From Natronorubrum texcoconense (GTDB lineage: Archaea > Halobacteriota > Halobacteria > Halobacteriales > Natrialbaceae), in assembly GCF_900100335.1 (NCBI RefSeq), contig NZ_FNFE01000003.1, forward strand, positions 1 through 64,000: DNA of 64,000 bases. Reading direction: 5' to 3'. A program made the translations under genes and the position numbers. Below the pieces are notes generated by a model. The model did no database searches and was not told where the DNA came from. It worked only from the letters and a program-made list of their open reading frames with translations. Shown piece after piece: positions 18,804-27,021 of this stretch. Position 1 is the stretch's first letter, and each line of letters opens with the position of its first letter.

Positions 18804-20252
18804 TCACTCAGCGCTCGTCTCGCGCGCTCGTTCGAACGCCTCGATAGCCTCCTCCCGACGATCGGCGTGGTCGACGATCGGTGCCGGGTACGCCGGCGCA
18901 ACGCGTTCGCGATCGGCCGGCTCGAGGTCCTGCCAGCCGTGAATCTCGTCGGCGCTCGCGTCGGCGAGTTCGGGAACGTACTCCCGGATGTACTCGGCGT
19001 CCGGATCGTACTCGCGTCCTTGCGTCGTGGGGTTGAACACCCGGAAGTACGGCTGCGCGTCGGTACCGGTCGACGCCGCCCACTGCCAGCCGCCCACGTC
19101 GTTCGCCGTGTCGTGATCGACCAGCGTTCGGCGGAACCAGTCGTACCCCTCTCGCCAGTCGATCAGCAGGTCCTTCGTCAGAAAGGCGGCGACGAGCATC
19201 CGGACGCGGTTGTGCATCCACCCCTCCGCCAGCAGTTGGCGCATCCCCGCGTCGACGATGGGGAACCCCGTTTCGCCGGCTTTCCAGGCCGCGAGTTCGT
19301 CCGGATCGTTTCGCCACGGGATCTCGTTCTCGTAGCCGCTGAAATTTTCGGTGACGGTTTCGGGGTTGAACGCGAGGACGTGCGCGTAGAACTCCCGCCA
19401 GGCGAGTTGGCGCTGAAACGCCGTCACGTTCGCTCGCTGGTCGTCCGTCTCCGCGCGTTCTCGAGCCCGTTCCGTCGCCGCGTACACCTCCCGAATTCCG
19501 ATCGTCCCCCACTTCAGGTGTACGGAGAGCCGCGAGGTGGCGTCTGCGGCGGGGACGTCTCGCTCGTCCTCGTACCGATAGATATCGTCCGCACAGAACG
19601 ACTCGAGTCGATCGCGTGCTGCGTCCTGCGTCACCGTCGGGAGTTGGAGCGTCGGCTCCTGATCCGAGTTCGTCGTCGACCCGGCGTTCGGTTTCTCGAA
19701 GCCGAGTTCCGTCAGCGAGGGTAACGGCTCGCCCGAGACGGTCGCCAGATCGTTCGCAGTCGGTGGGGCTACCGGATCGCGTTTCTCCCGGTCGCGCCAC
19801 TTCTTCCAGAAGTACGAAAACACGGAGTAGTGGTCGCCCTCGTTCGGCGTGATCGATCCCGGTTCGTGATGGATCGCGTCGTGGACGGTCTCACAGCTAA
19901 CGCCATCGTCCTCGAGCGCCGCCGTGGTCGCTCGGTCGCGATCGGCCGCGAGGCCGCTGTACCCCTCGCACCAGACGACCGTCTCGGCCTCGTGTTCGGC
20001 TGCGAGCCGCGGAATCGCGTCGCTCGATTCACCCCGAGCGACGAGCAGATCGGCGTCTCGCTCGCGGTACCACGCTCGGAGCCCTTCGAGCGCCTCGAGC
20101 AGACACGCGACCCTGATCGACGAGGCGTGTTCGAGGACGGTCGGGTCGAAGACGAAGACGGGAACGACCGGTCCGTCGTCGACGGTGACGGCGCGGGCGA
20201 GTCCGCGGTTGTCGACTCCGCGAAGATCGCGACGGTGCCAGTAAACGGCCAT
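18804..20252 (-). CDS. phr: Deoxyribodipyrimidine photolyase (cryptochrome/photolyase family)
   Basis: A 482-residue light-driven DNA repair enzyme. The N-terminal alpha/beta photolyase domain starts MAVYWHRRDLRGVDN (residues 1-15). The FAD-binding C-terminal domain has WREFYAHVLAF, GFPIVDAGMRQLLAEGWMHNR, TKDLLIDWREG and NDVGGWQWAASTGTDAQPYFRVFNP, all typical of class I CPD photolyases. It should split UV-induced pyrimidine dimers, a common defence in sun-exposed haloarchaea. The start at 20252 gives the family-standard N-terminus. Confidence 0.96.
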   Translation of the reverse strand: MAVYWHRRDLRGVDNRGLARAVTVDDGPVVPVFVFDPTVLEHASSIRVACLLEALEGLRAWYRERDADLLVARGESSDAIPRLAAEHEAETVVWCEGYSGLAADRDRATTAALEDDGVSCETVHDAIHHEPGSITPNEGDHYSVFSYFWKKWRDREKRDPVAPPTANDLATVSGEPLPSLTELGFEKPNAGSTTNSDQEPTLQLPTVTQDAARDRLESFCADDIYRYEDERDVPAADATSRLSVHLKWGTIGIREVYAATERARERAETDDQRANVTAFQRQLAWREFYAHVLAFNPETVTENFSGYENEIPWRNDPDELAAWKAGETGFPIVDAGMRQLLAEGWMHNRVRMLVAAFLTKDLLIDWREGYDWFRRTLVDHDTANDVGGWQWAASTGTDAQPYFRVFNPTTQGREYDPDAEYIREYVPELADASADEIHGWQDLEPADRERVAPAYPAPIVDHADRREEAIEAFERARETSAE

Positions 20253-20361
20253 ACCGTACTCGGGACAGCGAGCATCGAAAGTATCCGGATTGCGGCGACC
20301 CGGGACTGCCGTCGCTCGCGTCGATCGAGGCCAACGTGGCCGCAGAATCACTGCCAGCCGG

Positions 20362-21234
20362 CTACTCCTTGTCGGTGTTAGGCGACTCGAATCGCGCCCC
20401 GAAGAACCGGCGGGCCGATGCGACGATCCCGTCGATCGTGTAATTGACGCCGATGTAGACGCTGACGAGTGCGAGCAGGGTTCCGGCGACCACGTCGGCG
20501 AACCAGTGAATGCCCAGATACATCGTCGAGAGCGAGACGCTGATGGCGAGGAACCCGGAGACCGGCACCCACACCGGATACTTTTCTCGGGTCACCCACG
20601 CCAGGAAGAAGACGGTCATCGCGAGGGACGTGTGCAGCGACGGGAAGACGTTCGTGTTCTGGTTGATCTCGTTGGTCAGCGTCCGGGACTGTGGAAACGC
20701 CTCGTACAGCAGCCCCTCGAACAGCAGCGGATCGACGTTTCGCGGCCCGAACGCAATAAAGAGGGTATAGAAGAGGAGTCCGATCGCGTAGTTCGCGGTG
20801 AACGCGAGCACCAGCATCGACAGCTCCTCCATCTCGTCGAGCGCGAAGTACGCGACAAACGGGAACAGCAGCAAGAACGCGTAGCCGTAGATGTAGATAA
20901 AGACGAAAAACGACGTCAGAACGTCGGTCTGGAACGACTGGAGGACGACGACCGGATCCGTCCCGAACAGCGCCCGGTCGAACTCGAACAGGTACGACGT
21001 GATGTTGTTTCGAAGCACGTTTCGCTCGAGTCGCTGCACGACGTCCTGTGTCGACCACCGCAAGAGGAGCACGACGGCGAGCGCCGCAAACGACAGGAGA
21101 CAGGTCTCGAGTCGCCATCGAAACTCCCGCAGCGCGGTGACCGCGTTTCGCGGTCCGACGATGACGAGCGTCGCGGTGACGAGCATCGTCACTACGACCA
21201 GTGTGAGCTCGAGCAAGACGTCGATGAGAGCCAT
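20362..21234 (-). CDS. PAP2-family membrane phosphatase/phosphotransferase
   Basis: A 290-residue membrane protein with about six TM helices. The PAP2 active-site elements are present: PSLHTSLAM (motif 2, residues ~198-206) and YLGIHWFADVVAG (motif 3, ~238-250), each with the catalytic His. Motif 1 is degenerate, as in the inositol-phosphorylceramide-synthase-like subgroup (AUR1-like). The reaction could be lipid phosphatase or lipid head-group transfer. It lies 109 bp upstream of photolyase on the same strand; no functional link is apparent. Confidence 0.87.
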   Translation of the reverse strand: MALIDVLLELTLVVVTMLVTATLVIVGPRNAVTALREFRWRLETCLLSFAALAVVLLLRWSTQDVVQRLERNVLRNNITSYLFEFDRALFGTDPVVVLQSFQTDVLTSFFVFIYIYGYAFLLLFPFVAYFALDEMEELSMLVLAFTANYAIGLLFYTLFIAFGPRNVDPLLFEGLLYEAFPQSRTLTNEINQNTNVFPSLHTSLAMTVFFLAWVTREKYPVWVPVSGFLAISVSLSTMYLGIHWFADVVAGTLLALVSVYIGVNYTIDGIVASARRFFGARFESPNTDKE

Positions 21235-21463
21235 TCAGTATACTTATAGAGAGTATTGGCCCCGAGCCATTAACTCTTTCACAGTTATCCACACACCGTT
21301 CGAATGTCGAAAATATCGACTTCAGTACGGCGGTTCTGTCGACGTTCCACGCGGTGTCACCGGTACTGAGTGGAGAGCCTACAGCCGTTGACCTACCGCT
21401 GCGATCCGAGGATCGACGGTCCGATCGCTACGGTGTGGTGGAGATCGTTATCGGCTGGGCGAG

Positions 21464-23221
21464 TCACTTGAGCAGTTGACCGCCGTCGTAGTTGTAGCCG
21501 ATGTCCTGAAACAGCGGCTGGCTCTGTGACGTGTCGACCGATCCGTCCGTGCCGGGAAACGACAGAATGTCGGGATCGGGATCGGCGAACTCGTCGTCGT
21601 CGTACTCCCATGCGTCGTCATGGATACCGACGAGTGACGGCGTTCCCTTCGCTTGCGTCGCGAACCCCTCGAAGATCTCGGAGACGACATGTTGGCGGTC
21701 GATCAATCTCGCACAGACGCGTCGAAAGTTCGGGTTGCCGAGTTCGGCGTGCTGGCTGTTGAAGCCGACCATGTAGAACGCATCGGTCGTCTCCATCGTT
21801 GTCGAGACATCGGATGCATCCCTGATCTCTTCGACGCTCCCCGGCGGGATCTCACTCGCCGTCACGTCGATATCGCCGTCGATGAGCAAGTCCCGCATCG
21901 CACCCGAGTTCGGCGCGACCTGAAACCGAATCCCTTCGAATCGTGAGAACCCCTCGAGCACCGACGGCCTGTCCGACGTCCCGCGGAGGGCGTGGGCGTC
22001 GAACGGCTCGAGGACGACCTCTTCGTCCGTCGAAGCGTCCGCAAACGCGAACAGTCCGGAGCCGACCGGGTTCTCGTTGTCGTCGGTGACCGCCACCGTC
22101 TGCCGGTCGGTGAGCAGTTCCGACCGCTCGGCCCAGATGTGCTCGGGAAAGAGCGGAATCGTCAGGGCTCGCGCGGCGACCGCCCGCGTCGTGTTGACGA
22201 AGTAGAGTTCGATCGTCCGCGAGTCGACGACATCGGTCGATTCGACGAGGGTTTGCTGTCCACGGAACCGCGGTGCAGGAATCCCGCCCTCGACCTCACC
22301 CAGGGACGTGTCCTCGATGAGCTCGAACGTAAACGCCACGTCGTCGGCGTCGATCGGTTCGCCGTCGTGCCACTCGAGTCCCTCTCGGAGGGTAATACGT
22401 GCTCGAAGTCCGCCCCCTTCGTCCCACTCGGCGCTCTCGGCCAACCAGGGGACGTACGATCCGTCGATTCGCCGTGCCAGCGGATCGTACAGCAGATCCA
22501 AGAGCCCCTCGATTCGGTTCCGATCGACGGCCAGCGGGTTCAGCCGCTCGGTGAGCCCTTCGCCGAACACGCCAACCTCTAGCGGTCCGTCCCGCGGTCC
22601 GTTGGCCGCGTGAGCGCAGAGTTCGACGTATCCTAACGCATCCCGCGGCGGGGACGGGACCTCGAAGCTCTCGCGGGCCCCGGTTATTCGGTACGGATGT
22701 GCAACGGCCGTAAACGGCACCGACTGCAGCAGGTGGTCGAGCAGTTCGACGAGTTCTGCGGGCCGGTCGTCCTCGGTCGCTTCCCGCTGGGTTTCGAGGT
22801 GGTTGTCAGCCGCCAACTCGGTGAACCGAAAGGGGTTTTGCCACCCTTGTTCCCCGACGAATCGCGAGTGCAACAGTCCGTACAGGTCATCCGGATCGTC
22901 GTACCCGGGGTGTCTGGCAACGAATACGTCGTACTCTCCCTCGAGCAGGACATCCCGATACAGTTCGGCTTTGGCGACGGGTTCGTGAGACGCGTCGATA
23001 CCTGCGTCGCTGTAGTTCTCCCGGAGCCTGCTCGCGATCGTCGCAGCGATCGGATCGTCGTCCGCCGGCACGGCTTTGATCGACATCGAAATCTGGTCGG
23101 GACCGGGGGTTTCCGCCTGCGACCAGAGTCGATCGAAACAGCCAGCGAGAGAACTCACGGCGGCGACACCACCGCCTGCGAGGAGTCCCCGTCGGGTCGT
23201 CGACGGAGCGACGTCTTCCAT
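21464..23221 (-). CDS. ABC transporter substrate-binding protein, family 5 (oligopeptide type), orphan
   Basis: A 585-residue exported protein with a twin-arginine signal (TRRGLLAGGG, residues ~9-18) and lipobox (LAGC near 28), so it is probably a membrane-anchored lipoprotein. The SBP_bac_5 fold is supported by LREGLEWHDGEPIDADDVAFTFE around residue 290 (given here only as a landmark), PLFPEHIW and VGFNSQHAELGNPNFRR. No permease or ATPase gene is adjacent, so its transporter must be elsewhere or it senses rather than imports. The longer open frame to 23464 lacks a signal peptide. Confidence 0.88.
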   Translation of the reverse strand: MEDVAPSTTRRGLLAGGGVAAVSSLAGCFDRLWSQAETPGPDQISMSIKAVPADDDPIAATIASRLRENYSDAGIDASHEPVAKAELYRDVLLEGEYDVFVARHPGYDDPDDLYGLLHSRFVGEQGWQNPFRFTELAADNHLETQREATEDDRPAELVELLDHLLQSVPFTAVAHPYRITGARESFEVPSPPRDALGYVELCAHAANGPRDGPLEVGVFGEGLTERLNPLAVDRNRIEGLLDLLYDPLARRIDGSYVPWLAESAEWDEGGGLRARITLREGLEWHDGEPIDADDVAFTFELIEDTSLGEVEGGIPAPRFRGQQTLVESTDVVDSRTIELYFVNTTRAVAARALTIPLFPEHIWAERSELLTDRQTVAVTDDNENPVGSGLFAFADASTDEEVVLEPFDAHALRGTSDRPSVLEGFSRFEGIRFQVAPNSGAMRDLLIDGDIDVTASEIPPGSVEEIRDASDVSTTMETTDAFYMVGFNSQHAELGNPNFRRVCARLIDRQHVVSEIFEGFATQAKGTPSLVGIHDDAWEYDDDEFADPDPDILSFPGTDGSVDTSQSQPLFQDIGYNYDGGQLLK

Positions 23222-23684
23222 ACGCCCCGGGCTACGCCACCACAGCGTATAGGACTTACTCTCGAAACGACATCTTGACGAACGGCTGTCTCGATCGGAC
23301 GGATCAACCGACTGCGACCCGAGGGAAGACGTAGGATCGATCAGCGAGTACCAGAAACCGGACGCGTCGGCCCTGAGCCGAGTCGGCCACCTGATCGGAC
23401 GTTTGCCGGCGGGGTTCGGTGGATTCCGTCCCGCGGACGGCGTATCGTGACTGTTGACGGCCACTCACCGGGTAACCGGAAAAAGTACCAAACAAACACC
23501 GGCAGAGGTGTACGTGACCAAGATAGTAACGAGATCCTGATTGTCTTTTATTCCCGTGTATGCCGACCATAACAATCAGGTGTCGTGGTATCGAACCGCA
23601 CGTGGCTTCCGTTCCCACATCGCGGTCGACTGGTCTGGCTGGATCGATCGGTCGCGTCTCGAGGAACGGCCACGAGAGACAGCT
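23222..23684. other. Divergent promoter region between binding-protein gene and cetZ
   Basis: About 460 bp with no supported gene. It contains the inverted repeat described at 23536-23580 and a TATA-like TTTTATTCCC at 23546-23555. If that box drives cetZ, the transcript has a leader of about 100 nt, unusual beside the mostly leaderless genes here. Confidence 0.5.
23536..23580 (+). promoter_or_regulatory. Inverted repeat flanking a TATA box upstream of cetZ
   Basis: CCTGATTGT (23536-23544) and its reverse complement ACAATCAGG (23572-23580) form a perfect 9-bp inverted repeat with a 27-bp gap. The gap holds a TATA-like TTTTATTCCC, and the right half would overlap the predicted start site near 23578. 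This is a classic layout for a repressor operator, though no regulator is known. Confidence 0.45.
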
Positions 23685-24851
23685 ATGAAACTCGCACTCA
23701 TCGGATTCGGTCAGGCAGGCGGGAAAGTAGTCGACCACTTTCTGGCGTACGACGACGCGATCGACGGCGGCTTCGTCGAGAGCGGACTCGCGGTCAACAC
23801 CGCGACGACGGACCTGCAAGGTCTCGAGCACGTCCCCCAGAGTCACCGCGTCTGCATCGGGCAGGCGCGCGTCAACGGCCACGGCGTCGGTGCGGACAAC
23901 GAACTCGGTGCCGAGGTCGCGGAGACGGATATCGACGAGATTCAGCACGCGATCGATCGGATTCCGAACCACGAGGTCGACGCGTTCCTCGTCGTCGCCG
24001 GCATGGGCGGCGGCACCGGTTCCGGAGGCGCACCGGTCCTCGCGAAACACCTCAAGCGAATCTACACGCAGCCCGTTTACGGGCTCGGCGTCCTGCCGGC
24101 GACGGACGAGGGCGGCATCTACACGCTCAACGCCGCCCGCTCGTTCCGGACGTTCGTCCGCGAGGTCGACAACCTGCTCGTCTTCGACAACGAGGTCTGG
24201 CGCAGCGCCGGCGAGTCCGTCGAGGGCGGTTACGACCGGATCAACCGCGAGATCGTCGAACGGTTCGGCCTGTTGTTCGCCGCCGGCGAGGTCGGCCACG
24301 GCGACCACGTCGCCGAAAGCGTCGTCGACTCTTCCGAGATCATCAACACGCTCTCGGGCGGCGGCATTTCGACGATCGGCTACGCGACCGAGACCGTCGA
24401 AACGGACGGCAGCGGCCTCCTCTCGTCGTTCACCGGGAGCGACGACGGCTTCGACGACGGTAGCGCAACCAATCGACTGACCAGTCTCGTCCGCAAGGCG
24501 ACGTTGGGGCGACTCACCCTCTCGTGTGACGTCAGCAGCGCGGATCGCGGCCTGGTCGTCGCGACCGGACCGCCCCGGAAATTAAACCGCAAGGGCGTCG
24601 AACGCGGCCGGCAGTGGCTCGAGGACGAAACGGGGAGCATGGAGATCCGCGGCGGCGACTACCCGATTACCGGCGGCAACGAGGTTGGTGCGATCGTTCT
24701 CCTCTCAGGTGTGACGGACGTCCCCCGTATCGATCAGCTCCAGCAGGTCGGAATCGAAGCCAAGGAGACGACCGAGGAGGTCCGGGCCAGCGCCGAAGAC
24801 GAGTTCGCGTCGCTCGTCGACACGGGCGGCGAACTCGACGCGCTCTTTTGA
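23685..24851 (+). CDS. cetZ: CetZ family tubulin-like protein
   Basis: A 388-residue GTP-binding cytoskeletal protein of the archaeal CetZ group, which controls cell shape in haloarchaea and is distinct from division FtsZ. It begins MKLALIGFGQAGGKVVDHFL; the tubulin signature GGGTGSGG is at residues 108-115, with VGADNELGAE (~68-77) and LNAARSFRTFVREVDNLL typical of CetZ. The carboxy end is short and acidic (GGELDALF). Which CetZ paralogue it is cannot be told without a tree. An upstream frame extension is rejected because family members start at MKLA. Confidence 0.95.
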   Translation: MKLALIGFGQAGGKVVDHFLAYDDAIDGGFVESGLAVNTATTDLQGLEHVPQSHRVCIGQARVNGHGVGADNELGAEVAETDIDEIQHAIDRIPNHEVDAFLVVAGMGGGTGSGGAPVLAKHLKRIYTQPVYGLGVLPATDEGGIYTLNAARSFRTFVREVDNLLVFDNEVWRSAGESVEGGYDRINREIVERFGLLFAAGEVGHGDHVAESVVDSSEIINTLSGGGISTIGYATETVETDGSGLLSSFTGSDDGFDDGSATNRLTSLVRKATLGRLTLSCDVSSADRGLVVATGPPRKLNRKGVERGRQWLEDETGSMEIRGGDYPITGGNEVGAIVLLSGVTDVPRIDQLQQVGIEAKETTEEVRASAEDEFASLVDTGGELDALF

Positions 24852-24881
24852 ACCGACCGCAATTCGCGTTCGTCGATTTCC

Positions 24882-25322
24882 TCAGTTCTCGGACGTCGGT
24901 GGGCGAACGATCCGATCGACGGCATCGCGGAACTGCGGGCTCTCTCGGTACCAGAGCCAGCAGCCGACGCCGGCGAGGATGATCGAGTTGGCGACGACCC
25001 CGACGACCGACGCCAGATAGGCCGCGGCACCGTCGCCGGAGGCCGCGAACACGTTCGCCGGGTTGTCGTGGACGAGAAAGAAGTAGCAGACGAACCAGGC
25101 GTTGGGGACCAGCGTCGCGACGAGCACGGGTGCTCCGTAGACGTAGTTCTTGAGCCAGATCAGGGCAAACGCGAGGAGCGGGCCGAGCAGGCCGACGACG
25201 AGCAGAAACGCGGGCTGCCCTTCCGTAAACGTCGCCCCCACCGTCGACTGAGCTACGGCGAACAGTCCCAGTACGGTGAAGTACGCCACAACGGGCACCG
25301 TCACGATGAGTCGAATATCCAC
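24882..25322 (-). CDS. Membrane protein with four predicted TM helices
   Basis: A 146-residue integral membrane protein starting at a GTG (25322). Four hydrophobic segments lie near residues 5-24, 38-57, 66-84 and 103-124, with a charged C-terminus. A TATA-like ATTAAGACG lies about 27 bp upstream on the minus strand. No motif identifies a function. It converges on cetZ with 30 bp between the stops. Confidence 0.7.
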   Translation of the reverse strand: MDIRLIVTVPVVAYFTVLGLFAVAQSTVGATFTEGQPAFLLVVGLLGPLLAFALIWLKNYVYGAPVLVATLVPNAWFVCYFFLVHDNPANVFAASGDGAAAYLASVVGVVANSIILAGVGCWLWYRESPQFRDAVDRIVRPPTSEN

Positions 25323-25829
25323 GTACTACGGTGGCCACCTGTTCGTCTTAATCGTTATTACCATCCAACAGACATATATGCGATGGGCTATCATCGTTCC
25401 GTCAGCCGAGACGACCACCGAGCGGGGTCCTCACGGGGTACCGAAGCGGTCGAATGCTACGAGGGAGTGTCCGTCGGGTTAGCGACACTGTGGCGACTCG
25501 GCGTCGACCTGTTGGGTGATGCCGAGGGAATCCAGGCCGCGTTCGGTAGCGGTGAGGCGGCCGCCCGCTGTCGGCACCTCGAGCGGAACGAGATCGTCGG
25601 CCAAATCGGAACTGATCCGAGCAGTTATCAGTCCGTCAGACACTGCTATCGGAACTGAAACGAGACGTTGTATCTCGATAGCTGCCGATCCAATACCACG
25701 GACGGCACGCCGTAATCGCCTCATTACGACGGTCTTACTCGGTAGCGTCGACAGAGCATAATTATCAAATTTAACGTCATTCATGGTATGGAGAGTATAA
25801 CGAAACCCAATATGAGCGACTGATTGGAT
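25323..25829. other. Intergenic region, mostly without supported genes
   Basis: About 500 bp, AT-richer near 25740-25830, with promoters for the flanking genes. It also overlaps a possible gene remnant on the minus strand (25479-25700). No repeat or RNA was recognised. Confidence 0.4.
25479..25700 (-). pseudogene. Possible remnant of a winged-helix-like gene
   Basis: The last 40 codons of this minus-strand frame have haloarchaeal codon bias and a sensible translation (SDLADDLVPLEVPTAGGRL, then TATERGLDSLGI), like the C-terminal half of a winged helix. Upstream codons lose the bias and no helix-turn-helix precedes it. It may be a truncated regulator or chance. The left boundary is arbitrary. 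Confidence 0.3.
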
Positions 25830-26024
25830 ATGCGAAGTGAGAGACACTCGAACCGGGCATCGACATCGTCACGAATGCGGCGCGCACTCGAGTCGGTCCT
25901 CCTCCGGAGCGAGGGGCGAACGGTCATCGAGGAGTGCCGGCGGTGCGGAACGACGCTCGAGACCGGCGGCCCGAGCTGTCCGGCCTGTGGCCGCGACGAT
26001 ATCGTGAAGTATCACCTCGAGTGA
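25830..26024 (+). CDS. Small zinc-ribbon protein
   Basis: A 64-residue protein with two CxxC pairs (ECRRCGTTLE near residue 34 and CPACGRDD near 49) that should bind zinc, ending in IVKYHLE. The N-terminal 30 residues are basic with a short helix (MRRALESVLLRSEG); an internal ATG at 25875 is an alternative start. A TATA-like GTATAACG near 25795 supports 25830. Such small zinc-finger proteins are abundant in haloarchaea and mostly uncharacterised. Confidence 0.65.
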   Translation: MRSERHSNRASTSSRMRRALESVLLRSEGRTVIEECRRCGTTLETGGPSCPACGRDDIVKYHLE

Positions 26025-26091
26025 CGTCGCGTCCCTCATCGCCTCGAACGGCGTCGTATCCGACCCGCGGCGCCGTCGATCGAGCGGTTCG

Positions 26092-26790
26092 TCACTCGAG
26101 CGGGAGTACACTGGTCTCGATCGCGTCCCGTCGACCGTCCAGCACCGTAACGCGCTCGTCCCGACGGGACTCGAGCCAGTAGAGCAATCGTTCGGCCCAC
26201 TCGAGCTTTCGGGCTTTCGCCGGATCGACGGTGGGATCGTCGAGGTCCCAGCCGACGAAGACGAGGCGAGACGCGCCAAGGTGGTCGGCGAGGAAGGCTG
26301 CCCGATCGCCGTCGGTGAACCCGCCGAAATTTTCGACGGAACTCCGGGGTGCCGCCTGCGTCGTGGGAAGTACGAACTCGTCGCTGCAGTCGGGAACGAT
26401 GTCACGAACCGCCGGAACGTTGTCGCCGTGTGCGTGGACTGCAACCGGAACCCCCGAGTCGGTCAGTCGACGGACGGTGTCGGGATTCTTGTCGAGGTCG
26501 GTCACCATGCAGTCGACGTCGATTCCGCGGCTGGCGAGCGTGTCGACCGCCGTCGAGGCTGCGAAGACGACGTCGGCGTTGCGTGCTCGCTCGAGCGACG
26601 CCTCGTCCTCGAGTGAGGGCCCGGCGCCGGCGACCGCGACCGTCGCGTCGCGAGCGGCAGAAAGTCGCTCGAGGTCGAATCCGTCGGTCAGCGAGGCCAA
26701 CACGTCGCGCGCTCGTTCGTCGCCGGTACGATCGTACCCGAAATCGGCCAGGATCGCCTCGTACACTGGCTCCCACTCGTCGAACTCCAT
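26092..26790 (-). CDS. mptE: 6-hydroxymethylpterin diphosphokinase MptE-like protein
   Basis: A 232-residue archaeal-type pterin kinase, which transfers diphosphate from ATP to 6-hydroxymethyl-dihydropterin in (methano)pterin or folate synthesis. The DUF115-type core is visible: VAVAGAGPSLEDEASLERA (~50-68), VFAASTAVDTL (~75), VTDLDKNPD (~95) and FGGFTDGDRAAFLADHLGA (~155-173). It lies downstream of folP on the same strand, and FolP uses its product, which supports the assignment. Confidence 0.9.
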   Translation of the reverse strand: MEFDEWEPVYEAILADFGYDRTGDERARDVLASLTDGFDLERLSAARDATVAVAGAGPSLEDEASLERARNADVVFAASTAVDTLASRGIDVDCMVTDLDKNPDTVRRLTDSGVPVAVHAHGDNVPAVRDIVPDCSDEFVLPTTQAAPRSSVENFGGFTDGDRAAFLADHLGASRLVFVGWDLDDPTVDPAKARKLEWAERLLYWLESRRDERVTVLDGRRDAIETSVLPLE

Positions 26791-26894
26791 ACTCGAGATG
26801 CGGTGGGGAGTCGTATCTGTATTCGGGATTCGCTCGAGCGACCGCTGTCGCGTACGAAGGCGCTGGAAAACTCACGGCTACTGCGCTCGAGTTG

Positions 26895-27011
26895 TCACTC
26901 GTCGTCGAAGTTCCACAATAATTCCGTGTTGTGGGCCGGGGGTCGCCTCCAAAGTACCCCTACCCGGGAGGCCGCCCGGCGTCCAGTACCCCTTTTCGAA
27001 GCCTCCGGCAT
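26895..27011 (-). CDS. Candidate 38-residue small protein between folP and mptE
   Basis: A start codon 10 nt after the folP stop opens a 38-codon frame that ends about 100 bp before mptE. The product has a basic N-terminal half (MPEASKRGTGRRAASRVGV) and a distinct acidic end (LLWNFDDE). Codon use is less GC-biased than in the neighbours. The same DNA has a repeated GGGGTACT element (two copies about 35 bp apart), so an RNA leader of mptE is the main alternative. Expression is not shown. Confidence 0.4.
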   Translation of the reverse strand: MPEASKRGTGRRAASRVGVLWRRPPAHNTELLWNFDDE

Positions 27012-27021
27012 AAGCTTTCTC

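Noticed and set aside
20290-21249. A plus-strand frame opposite the PAP2-family gene
   Set aside because: Its highly charged Arg/Glu product is typical of antisense frames to hydrophobic membrane proteins; the PAP2 motifs are on the minus strand.
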